Source of the DNA: Propionibacteriaceae bacterium
Lineage (GTDB): Bacteria; Actinomycetota; Actinomycetes; Propionibacteriales; Propionibacteriaceae
Length of the DNA: 9,236 nt
Assembly (NCBI GenBank): GCA_021323255.1
Contig: JAJTCL010000087.1
Span: 1 to 9,236, forward strand
Direction: 5' to 3'
Positions 1 to 6,257 of this stretch are shown in pieces. The first letter of the stretch is position 1, and every line of letters begins with the position of its first letter. The position numbers and the translations under genes are program-made. The notes below the pieces were generated by a model, which saw only the letters and a program-made list of their open reading frames with translations, did not search any database and was not told where the DNA came from.

Positions 1-412
1 CATGGGCGGCGACGAGGTGTACGCGAAACTCCAAGATCATTTAGGGATCGGGAACGATGAGACCACCGCGGACGGCAAGATCACGCTGGAACACGTGGAA
101 TGCAACGCTGCCTGCGACTTCGCGCCAGTGATGATGGTCAACTGGGAGTTCTTCGACAACACCACGCCCGAGAAGGCCACCGAGATAGTTGATCAACTGC
201 GGTCCGGTGTCGAGGTGCAGTCCACGCGTGGCGCTCGGGTGTGTACCTGGAAGGAGGCCGAGCGAGTGCTCGCTGGCTTTCCCGATGAACGTGCCGACGA
301 GGGCCCCACTGCGGTCGGGCCATCGCTGCTTGGTTTGCGCATTGCGCAGCAGCGCGGCTGGAAGGCTCCGGACCCGGAGAAGTTGGCGGCCCGAGAGGAT
401 GGGGAGGGGTAA
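1..412 (+). CDS. nuoE: NADH-quinone oxidoreductase subunit E (NuoE), 3' part only
   Basis: C-terminal part of the 24-kDa thioredoxin-like subunit of the NADH-oxidising module of complex I, which holds [2Fe-2S] cluster N1a. The window opens inside the gene, and the ATG at position 2 is almost certainly an internal Met, not the start. Actinobacterial NuoE has this Met-Gly-Gly-Asp stretch just after the first cysteine pair, which would lie upstream of the window. The second ligand pair is visible in HVECNAACDFAP (Cys34 and Cys38 counted from that Met, codons at 101 and 113). The following VNWEFFDN stretch is typical of actinobacterial NuoE. After about residue 85 comes a variable, charged tail ending in TAA at 410-412. 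The stop directly abuts the nuoF GTG start, consistent with translational coupling in one operon. The identification is secure; the true start and total length cannot be seen. Confidence 0.95.
   Translation, partial: MGGDEVYAKLQDHLGIGNDETTADGKITLEHVECNAACDFAPVMMVNWEFFDNTTPEKATEIVDQLRSGVEVQSTRGARVCTWKEAERVLAGFPDERADEGPTAVGPSLLGLRIAQQRGWKAPDPEKLAAREDGEG
401..409 (+). promoter_or_regulatory. Ribosome binding site of nuoF
   Basis: GGGGAGGGG lies at the very end of nuoE. Its GGAGG core (403-407) sits 5 nt before the GTG at 413. It decides for this GTG as the nuoF start, since that codon directly follows the nuoE stop and no ATG is similarly placed. Confidence 0.7.
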
Positions 413-1732
413 GTGACCGATCCTTTGACGCCTGTGCTGACCGCGAACTGGGGTGAGGAGCGGGCTTGGCAGCTGAGCAACTACGAACGCCGCGGCGGAT
501 ACGACGGACTCCGATCGGCGCTGCAGATGGATCCAGCCGAGGTCGTCACTCTGGTCAAGGACTCCGGCCTACGGGGGCGCGGCGGCGCAGGCTTTCCGAC
601 CGGAATGAAGTGGGGCTTCATCCCGCAGGACAACCCCAAGCCCAAGTACCTGGTCGTCAACGCCGACGAATCAGAGCCGGGTACCTGCAAGGACATTCCA
701 CTGATGATGGCCTCCCCGCACACGCTGGTGGAGGGAGTGATCATCTCAGCGTATGCGATCCGCGCCCACCATGCCTTCATCTACGTGCGGGGCGAGGTGC
801 TGCATGTAGTGCGCCGGCTGCAGCAGGCCGTTCGCGAGGCGTATTCCGCTGGCTACGCCGGCCAAGACATCCTGGGCAGCGGCTATCACCTGGAGATCAT
901 CGTCCACGCGGGTGCCGGAGCGTACATCTGCGGTGAGGAGACCGCGCTGCTCGACTCCTTGGAAGGCCGCCGGGGTCAGCCGCGGCTGCGGCCTCCTTTC
1001 CCGGCGGTCGCCGGCCTCTATGCGTGTCCGACAGTGATCAACAACGTAGAGTCGATCGCCTCAGTGCCATCGATCATCGCCAACGGCGATGACTGGTTCT
1101 CCTCGATGGGGACTGAGAAGTCCAAGGGAATGACGATCTATTCACTGTCGGGTCACGTCACCAATCCGGGCCAGTTCGAGGCGCCCTTGGGCATCACGTT
1201 GCGCCAGCTTCTTGATCTTGCTGGTGGCATCCGGGAAGGTCATCAGCTGAAGTTCTGGACGCCGGGTGGATCCTCGACACCGATGCTGACCGATGCCCAT
1301 CTCGATGTTCCGCTGGACTATGAGGCCGTCGCAGGTGTGAAGTCGATGCTCGGAACCAAAGCGCTGCAGTGCTTCGACGAGACCACCTCCATCGTCCGAA
1401 CCGTGCTGCGCTGGACCGAGTTCTACAAGCACGAATCGTGCGGCAAATGCACACCGTGCCGGGAGGGCACCTGGTGGCTGGTGCAGATTCTGAAGCGGAT
1501 GGAGGCAGGCCGCGGAGAGCAGGGTGACATCGAGAAGTTGCTCGACCTCTGCGACAACATTCTCGGCCGGTCCTTCTGCGCGCTCGGTGACGGCGCGACC
1601 TCGCCGATCACCTCTGCCATCCAGTACTTCCGCGACGAGTTCGAAGCCGCCATGCACACCCCCGCTTGGGAGCTCTTCCCGTACGAGCGCAGCACCATCT
1701 TCGTTCGCGAGCCCGCAGGAGCAGGAGCATGA
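413..1732 (+). CDS. nuoF: NADH-quinone oxidoreductase subunit F (NuoF), NADH- and FMN-binding
   Basis: The 51-kDa subunit, the entry point of complex I. It binds NADH and FMN, takes hydride from NADH and passes electrons to [4Fe-4S] cluster N3, on the cytoplasmic peripheral arm. At 439 aa it has normal family length. Visible motifs in order are the glycine-rich FMN/NADH stretch GLRGRGGAGFPTGMKW (about residues 53-67), NADESEPGTCKD (83-94), GAGAYICGEETALLDSLEG (167-185), and RPPFPAVAGLY with PTVINNVE (193-213). The N3 ligands are ESCGKCTPCREGT (Cys343, Cys346, Cys349) plus Cys389 in SFCALGDG. All expected ligands are present. The GTG start is supported by a strong GGAGG and by abutting the nuoE stop. 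The TGA (1730-1732) is overlapped by an ATG at 1729, which opens a small frame that leads to nuoG. The last 15 or so residues are variable. Confidence 0.98.
   Translation: MTDPLTPVLTANWGEERAWQLSNYERRGGYDGLRSALQMDPAEVVTLVKDSGLRGRGGAGFPTGMKWGFIPQDNPKPKYLVVNADESEPGTCKDIPLMMASPHTLVEGVIISAYAIRAHHAFIYVRGEVLHVVRRLQQAVREAYSAGYAGQDILGSGYHLEIIVHAGAGAYICGEETALLDSLEGRRGQPRLRPPFPAVAGLYACPTVINNVESIASVPSIIANGDDWFSSMGTEKSKGMTIYSLSGHVTNPGQFEAPLGITLRQLLDLAGGIREGHQLKFWTPGGSSTPMLTDAHLDVPLDYEAVAGVKSMLGTKALQCFDETTSIVRTVLRWTEFYKHESCGKCTPCREGTWWLVQILKRMEAGRGEQGDIEKLLDLCDNILGRSFCALGDGATSPITSAIQYFRDEFEAAMHTPAWELFPYERSTIFVREPAGAGA
1717..1727 (+). promoter_or_regulatory. Tandem Shine-Dalgarno-like AGGAGCAGGAG at the end of nuoF
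   Basis: Two AGGAG copies (1717-1721 and 1723-1727) lie in the last codons of nuoF. The first has 7 nt of spacing to the ATG at 1729 that overlaps the nuoF stop, which is good spacing for initiation there. The second is too close (1 nt) to that ATG, and both are too far (about 70 nt) to serve nuoG. They therefore support initiation of the small open frame rather than of nuoG. They also encode nuoF residues, so the match could be partly fortuitous. Confidence 0.45.
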
Positions 1733-1800
1733 GTTTTCTATATGTCCGCTCGCAGGTATCGCGGCTCGCGGACTGTGTGGCACGGGAGGTCTCGTTATGA
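1729..1800 (+). CDS. Possible 23-residue leader/coupling peptide between nuoF and nuoG
   Basis: The open frame runs from the ATG overlapping the nuoF stop (ATGA at 1729-1732) to a TGA overlapping the nuoG start (ATGA at 1797-1800), and encodes 23 residues (begins MSFLYVRSQV, ends VAREVSL). An AGGAG lies 7 nt upstream of its ATG. It has no recognisable domain, one Cys, and no convincing membrane segment. Its codons (AGT, TTT, CTA, TAT, TTA) are poorer in G/C at third positions than those of the neighbouring genes, so the peptide itself may not be selected. Its geometry would let ribosomes finishing nuoF continue to the nuoG start. Alternatively it is just an open stretch in GC-rich DNA. I do not recognise it; a role is inferred only from position. 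Confidence 0.35.
   Translation: MSFLYVRSQVSRLADCVAREVSL
1744..1773 (+). other. Imperfect inverted repeat in the nuoF-nuoG gap
   Basis: GTCCGC (1744-1749) is the reverse complement of GCGGAC (1768-1773). Inside it CGC (1751-1753) can pair with GCG (1761-1763), leaving a 7-nt loop and an asymmetric internal loop. No U-run follows, so it is not a terminator. It ends about 10 nt before the nuoG Shine-Dalgarno and could shape access to it when nuoF ribosomes are absent. Short GC-rich repeats of this size also arise by chance. Confidence 0.25.
1784..1789 (+). promoter_or_regulatory. Ribosome binding site of nuoG
   Basis: GGGAGG sits 7 nt before the ATG at 1797. This fixes the nuoG start, because the nuoG reading frame stays open far upstream over the end of nuoF with no in-frame stop to delimit it. 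Confidence 0.75.
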
Positions 1801-4274
1801 CGGTTATCGCCAACCAGCAAAGCGAAGCCGCCGTTGAAAAGCGCGAGGATCTGATCACCCTGACGATCGATGACGTCGAGGTATCGGTGCCCAAAGGCAC
1901 CCTGGTCATTCGCGCCGCTGAGCTCATCGGCGTCGAGGTGCCACGGTTCTGCGATCATCCGCTGCTTGACCCGGTCGGCGCGTGCCGGCAGTGCCTGGTT
2001 GAGGTGCCCGATGGAGGCACCGGGCGTCCCATCCCCAAGCCGCAAGCCTCCTGCACCCTCGAAGTTGCGCCGGGAATGAAGATCAAGACTCAACTCACCT
2101 CGCCGGTTGCCGACAAGGCGCAGCGCGGGAACATGGAATTCCTGCTGATCAACCATCCACTCGACTGCCCCATCTGCGACAAGGGTGGGGAGTGCCCGCT
2201 GCAGAACCAGGCGATGTCGCACGGCTACGCCGAAAGCCGGTTCACCGACGAGAAGCGCACCTACCCCAAGCCGATCAACATCTCCGCCAACGTCTTGCTG
2301 GACCGTGAGCGCTGCGTGCTCTGCGCGCGCTGCACCAGATTCTCTGAACAGATCGCCGGTGATCCGTTCATCGCTCTCATCGAGCGCGGTGCCCTGCAAC
2401 AGGTCGGCATCTACGAGAAGGAACCCCTCGAGTCCTACTTCTCTGGCAACACCATTCAAATCTGCCCGGTAGGTGCCCTGACCAGCGCGGCGTACCGGTT
2501 CCGGTCGCGGCCGTTTGATCTGATCTCCACGCCCTCGATCGCCGAACATGACGCCTGCGGGTCAGCAATCAGAGTCGATCACCGCCGCGGCAAGGTGATG
2601 CGCCGCTTGGCCGGGGACGATCCTGCCGTCAACGAGGAATGGATCACCGACAAGGATCGCTTCGCTCATCGGTACGGGGATGGCGAAGACCGCCTCACCC
2701 GTCCGCTCGTCCGGGACGGCAATGTGCTCCGGCCGGCCTCGTGGCCGGAGGCGATTGACGTTGCCGTACGCGGTCTCAAAGCCGCCGGAAGCTCGGTCGG
2801 GGTACTGACCGGGGGGCGGCTGACGCTGGAAGACGCATACGGCTATTCGAAGTTCGCGCGGGCTGTGCTCGGCACGAACAACATCGACTTCCGGGCCCGC
2901 CAACATTCAGCTGAGGAAGCCGACTTCCTGGCCCACGCCGTGGCGGGAACTGAGCAGAATGTCAGCTTTGCTGATCTTGAAAACGCCAGTGCAGTACTGC
3001 TGGTCTGCCTCGAGCCTGAGGAAGAAGCCGGCATGATCTTTCTCCGGCTCCGCAAGGCCTTCCGCAAGAAGCAGCTCGCCACCTGGACCCTGGCGCCGTA
3101 CGCCAGTAGTGGGACGCGAAAGATGGGTGCTCAGCTCATTGCCTGCGTTCCGGGTGAGGAAGCCTCCGTCCTCGACCAGCTCAACACCGGGGACGACTCA
3201 ACCGATGACCGGATTGCCGAGATCGGCTTCGATGCCAAGTCGGTGATCTTGGTCGGGGAACGGGCTGCTGGTCTCTCCGGGACGCTCAGCGCATGTCTGC
3301 GACTCGCCGAGCGCACTGGCGCAAGGCTGGCCTGGGTGCCCCGCCGGGCTGGGGATCGTGGGGCGGTTGAAGCCGGCTGCCTGCCGAATCTGTTGCCTGG
3401 CGGCCGTCCAGTGTCGGACGCCGCTGCCCGGGTCGACACACAGACGACGTGGGGAGTGGAATCCCTGCCGTGGTTGGAAGGCCGCGACGCCGACGAGATC
3501 CTGATTGCCGCTGCTGATGTCGAACTCGAGGCGCTCGTCGTCGCGGGCGTGGATCCGAACGATTTCGTCGATCCGCAGGGCGTGCTCGAGGGACTTGAGG
3601 CAATCGGCTTCATGGTCAGCTTGGAGACTCGCGCCTCAATGGTCACCGAACGAGCCGACGTTGTCTTCCCGGTCTCCCTGATGCATGAGCGTGCCGGCAC
3701 ATTCATGAATTGGGAAGGTCGCCGCCGGCACTTCGACATCGTGCTCGAGCAACCCAACGAGATGTCCGACCTCAGGGTGCTGGCCGCGCTAGCCGATGGC
3801 CTGGGCACTGATCTGGGATTCCGTACCGCTTCGCAGGCTCGCGCAGAACTCGACGAGTTGGGAACCTGGGAAGGCCTGCGTAGCGAAGCGCCCGATTATC
3901 CGGCCGGCGAGCCGGCGGAGCCAGACGGCAGCAGCGTTCTGCTCGCCACCTGGCGGATGGCGCTCGACGAGAGCCGCGCGCTCGACGGAGAGCCCTACCT
4001 TCAGGCCACGGCGCGCGCCGCGGAAGCACGGATGAGTCCGGGCACGGCCGCAGCCGCCGGAATTGCCGGCGTCGCAGTGATCAGCAACGACCGCGGCTCG
4101 ATGACGCTGCCCGCCGTGATCGACTCCGAAATGAACGACGGAGTCGTTTGGCTGCCGAGCCGTACTCCACGGCTGGGTATTCCGCAGCACCTCGCCACGA
4201 GCGCCGGTGATCTGGTGACGCTTGGGTCGGCGGACGAGCTGGCCGTCTCAGATGACATGGAGGCAAGCGAATGA
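1797..4274 (+). CDS. nuoG: NADH-quinone oxidoreductase subunit G (NuoG), lacking the N7 cluster ligands
   Basis: The 75-kDa iron-sulphur subunit of complex I (825 aa), which carries electrons from NuoF towards NuoI. The N-terminal ferredoxin-like domain binds [2Fe-2S] N1b through Cys52, Cys63, Cys66 and Cys86. The HPLDCPICDKGGEC motif binds N5 through His120, Cys124, Cys127 and Cys133. N4 has Cys173, Cys176, Cys179 and Cys223 (ERCVLCARC, ICPVGAL). From about residue 240 follows a vestigial molybdopterin-oxidoreductase-like domain with stretches typical of actinobacterial NuoG, such as RARQHSAEEADFL and MNWEGR (637-642). A C-terminal beta-barrel-like part lies near 745-815. The oddity is the N7 site: where relatives have Cys-x2-Cys-x3-Cys and a distant fourth Cys, this protein has Ala249, Asp252, Ser256 and Thr284, with only a displaced Cys254. 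The ATG at 1797 is chosen for its GGGAGG. The stop overlaps nuoH by ATGA. Confidence 0.97.
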   Translation: MTVIANQQSEAAVEKREDLITLTIDDVEVSVPKGTLVIRAAELIGVEVPRFCDHPLLDPVGACRQCLVEVPDGGTGRPIPKPQASCTLEVAPGMKIKTQLTSPVADKAQRGNMEFLLINHPLDCPICDKGGECPLQNQAMSHGYAESRFTDEKRTYPKPINISANVLLDRERCVLCARCTRFSEQIAGDPFIALIERGALQQVGIYEKEPLESYFSGNTIQICPVGALTSAAYRFRSRPFDLISTPSIAEHDACGSAIRVDHRRGKVMRRLAGDDPAVNEEWITDKDRFAHRYGDGEDRLTRPLVRDGNVLRPASWPEAIDVAVRGLKAAGSSVGVLTGGRLTLEDAYGYSKFARAVLGTNNIDFRARQHSAEEADFLAHAVAGTEQNVSFADLENASAVLLVCLEPEEEAGMIFLRLRKAFRKKQLATWTLAPYASSGTRKMGAQLIACVPGEEASVLDQLNTGDDSTDDRIAEIGFDAKSVILVGERAAGLSGTLSACLRLAERTGARLAWVPRRAGDRGAVEAGCLPNLLPGGRPVSDAAARVDTQTTWGVESLPWLEGRDADEILIAAADVELEALVVAGVDPNDFVDPQGVLEGLEAIGFMVSLETRASMVTERADVVFPVSLMHERAGTFMNWEGRRRHFDIVLEQPNEMSDLRVLAALADGLGTDLGFRTASQARAELDELGTWEGLRSEAPDYPAGEPAEPDGSSVLLATWRMALDESRALDGEPYLQATARAAEARMSPGTAAAAGIAGVAVISNDRGSMTLPAVIDSEMNDGVVWLPSRTPRLGIPQHLATSAGDLVTLGSADELAVSDDMEASE

Positions 4275-5626
4275 GTCCGCTCGCCCCGATGGACCTCGCG
4301 GTGTTCTTCAACGACCCTTGGTGGGTGGTGGCGCTCAAAGCGCTCTTCGCGTTCGTGATCTTGATGCTGCTCACCCTGTTCACGATCTGGTACGAACGCC
4401 GCATTGTCGCCTTCATGCAGCACCGCCAGGGTCCCAACATGAATGGGCCGTTCGGGTTGCTGCAGTCTCTTGCTGACGGCATGAAGCTGATGTTCAAGGA
4501 GGACTTCACGCCAACCGCGGCCGACAAGGTCGTCTTCATGCTCGCCCCGTTCGTCGTCGCCATTCCGGCGATCACCGCTTTCGCTGTGATCCCCATGGCG
4601 GGAATCGTGCGGGTGCCGTTTACCGATATCACCACGCCATTGCAGGTCACCGACCTGCCGGTGTCAGTGCTCTTCATCGTGGCCATCGCCTCGATCGGGG
4701 TGTACGGGATCGTGCTCGCCGGCTGGTCATCCGGATCGACGTACTCGCTGCTGGGAGCGTTGCGCTCCAGTGCCCAGGTGATCAGCTACGAGGTCGCGAT
4801 GGGCCTGGCGCTGGTAGCGGTCTTCTTGTACGCCGGTTCGCTGTCGACGTCGGAAATCGTCGCCAAACAAGCTGAGCCGGCGACCGTCTTCGGCGTACCC
4901 GTGTGGTTTGCAGTGCAGCTGCTGCCGTCGTTCATCATCTATTTGATCTCCATGGTCGGAGAGACCAACCGGGCGCCGTTCGATCTTCCGGAAGCCGAGG
5001 GCGAGCTGGTCGGCGGTTTCCACACCGAGTACTCCTCGATGCGCTTCGCCATGTTCTTCATGGCCGAATACATGAACATGATCACGGTCTCGGCCCTGGC
5101 CGTCACCCTCTTCCTGGGCGGGTGGCACGCACCCCTGCCGTTCAACCTGCTGCCGGGCGCCGACACCGGCTATTGGGGCTTGCTCTGGTTCTTGGTGAAG
5201 GTGCTGATCCTGCTCTTCGTCTTCGTCTGGCTTCGCGGCACGCTGCCGAGGCTGCGCTACGACCAGTTCATGCGGTTTGGCTGGCGCTGGTTGATCCCCA
5301 TCTCCCTCGTCTGGACTCTCATGATCGCGATCCTGAGGGTTGGTCAGCGGGAGGGTTGGTTCAGCGGCCGTGGGTTCTGGCTGGGCGCGGCTGTGGCCTT
5401 CGTGTTGCTGCTTGGCCTGACCTTCTTGGGTGGCGGCAAGGAGGAGCCAAAGGAAGCGGCTGAGGAGCCTGTACCTGAGTTCGATGCCTTCGCTGGCGGT
5501 TATCCTGTCCCGCCGATGGGCGGCCAGGTGCTGCCTGAGTTTGCCCAAGTCCTCAGAGGTGAGGAGGATCTGTCGGCGGATCGACCGGCTGGCGGAGAAC
5601 CAGCCAAGGAAGGGAGTGAGGCCTGA
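4271..5626 (+). CDS. nuoH: NADH-quinone oxidoreductase subunit H (NuoH), membrane subunit at the quinone site
   Basis: Integral membrane subunit (ND1 homologue) that joins the peripheral arm to the membrane arm and forms part of the quinone-binding chamber. Conserved motifs are YERRIVAFMQHRQGPN (41-56), GPFGLLQSLADGMKLMFKED (59-78), GWSSGSTYSLLGALRSSAQVISYE (151-174, cytoplasmic loop), ETNRAPFDLPEAEGELVGGFHTEYS (231-255, the acidic loop at the quinone tunnel) and LRGTLPRLRYDQFM (321-334). About nine hydrophobic segments are visible, near 20-40, 85-112, 130-151, 166-190, 212-230, 258-284, 300-322, 338-356 and 367-388. After the last comes a hydrophilic, Glu/Pro-rich tail of about 60 residues, which makes the protein (451 aa) much longer than the roughly 325 aa of E. 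coli NuoH. Actinobacterial NuoH proteins commonly carry such a tail. The start overlaps the nuoG stop and follows GGAGG (4259-4263) with 7 nt spacing. Confidence 0.98.
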   Translation: MSPLAPMDLAVFFNDPWWVVALKALFAFVILMLLTLFTIWYERRIVAFMQHRQGPNMNGPFGLLQSLADGMKLMFKEDFTPTAADKVVFMLAPFVVAIPAITAFAVIPMAGIVRVPFTDITTPLQVTDLPVSVLFIVAIASIGVYGIVLAGWSSGSTYSLLGALRSSAQVISYEVAMGLALVAVFLYAGSLSTSEIVAKQAEPATVFGVPVWFAVQLLPSFIIYLISMVGETNRAPFDLPEAEGELVGGFHTEYSSMRFAMFFMAEYMNMITVSALAVTLFLGGWHAPLPFNLLPGADTGYWGLLWFLVKVLILLFVFVWLRGTLPRLRYDQFMRFGWRWLIPISLVWTLMIAILRVGQREGWFSGRGFWLGAAVAFVLLLGLTFLGGGKEEPKEAAEEPVPEFDAFAGGYPVPPMGGQVLPEFAQVLRGEEDLSADRPAGGEPAKEGSEA

Positions 5627-6252
5627 TGGGGTTCTTCGATCCCATTGCCGGCTTCGGCGTGACCTTCCGGACGATGTTCCGCAAGACCTTTACGATCGAC
5701 TACCCGAACGGGCCCCGAGTCACAGCGCCGCGCTTTCACGGCCGGCATCAGCTGAATCGCTGGCCGGATGGGCTGGAGAAGTGTGTCGGATGTGAGCTGT
5801 GCGCCTGGGCGTGTCCGGCCGACGCGATCTACGTCGAAGGGGCGCAGAACACCGAGGAGGAGCGGTATTCACCGGGCGAGCGGTACGGACGCGTCTACCA
5901 GATCAACTACCTGCGCTGCATCCTGTGCGGCCTGTGCATCGAGGCGTGTCCGACGCGCGCCCTGACCATGACGAATGAGTTCGAGCTCGCCGATGACACC
6001 CGCCAGAAGTTGATCTATGAGAAGTCCGATCTGCTTGCGCCGCTGCTGCCTGGCATGGAGGAGCCGCCACACGAGCGCCGGCTCGGTGACGATGAGCAGG
6101 CGTACTTCCTCGGCCTGCCTGCCACATCTCAGCCGGACGATCGGGCGGGTGACATCAGTCAAGGGCGAAGCCCGACTATCGATGCAGCGCAGCCGCGGCC
6201 GATCAATCAGGGCTTTCGGTACCAGCGCAGACACGCGGCGAAGGAGCGCTGA
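5626..6252 (+). CDS. nuoI: NADH-quinone oxidoreductase subunit I (NuoI), 2x[4Fe-4S]
   Basis: The 23-kDa ferredoxin-like subunit that carries clusters N6a and N6b, the last relay before N2 and quinone, lying on the cytoplasmic side against NuoH. Two complete CxxCxxCxxxCP motifs are visible: CVGCELCAWACP (Cys53, 56, 59, 63) and CILCGLCIEACP (Cys98, 101, 104, 108). A cysteine in one motif completes the cluster of the other, as in bacterial-type ferredoxins. The N-terminal stretch with TIDYPNGP and the pattern after the second motif (ALTMTNEFELAD) are typical of NuoI. Beyond about residue 145 is a charged, low-conservation tail of about 60 residues, which gives 208 aa against about 180 in E. coli; other actinobacteria have similar tails. 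The start overlaps the nuoH stop by one base (TGATG) and follows AAGGAAGGGAG (5606-5616). Confidence 0.98.
   Translation: MGFFDPIAGFGVTFRTMFRKTFTIDYPNGPRVTAPRFHGRHQLNRWPDGLEKCVGCELCAWACPADAIYVEGAQNTEEERYSPGERYGRVYQINYLRCILCGLCIEACPTRALTMTNEFELADDTRQKLIYEKSDLLAPLLPGMEEPPHERRLGDDEQAYFLGLPATSQPDDRAGDISQGRSPTIDAAQPRPINQGFRYQRRHAAKER
6241..6246 (+). promoter_or_regulatory. Probable ribosome binding site of nuoJ
   Basis: AAGGAG lies in the final codons of nuoI, 11 nt before the GTG at 6258. The spacing is longer than usual, but no other start codon fits between it and the conserved hydrophobic N-terminus. It supports GTG as the nuoJ start with moderate certainty. Confidence 0.5.
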
Positions 6253-6257
6253 AGATC

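Noticed and set aside
1..412. ATG at position 2 as a real gene start
   Set aside because: It is the conserved internal Met-Gly-Gly-Asp of NuoE, and the thioredoxin fold and first cysteine pair lie before it, so the gene is cut by the window edge.
1524..1796. Upstream extension of the nuoG frame, giving a 916-residue protein
   Set aside because: The extra 91 residues are Ser/Arg/Pro-rich, overlap the conserved end of nuoF in another frame, and match nothing in NuoG. The ATG at 1797 has GGGAGG at 7 nt and leads into the conserved ferredoxin domain.
1733..1796. Terminator or internal promoter in the nuoF-nuoG gap
   Set aside because: The possible hairpin is not followed by a T-run and nuoG must be made with nuoF. 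I see no convincing -10/-35 pair in this short stretch.
1142..2549. Long reverse-strand open frames (1142-1927 and 1608-2549) opposite nuoF and nuoG
   Set aside because: They are antisense to highly conserved coding sequence, have low-complexity Arg/Ala/Gly-rich translations and no recognisable domain. They are usual shadows in GC-rich DNA.
4727..5548. Reverse-strand 273-codon frame opposite nuoH
   Set aside because: The translation is Gln/Glu/His/Arg-rich with no domain, which is the typical mirror of a membrane-protein gene.
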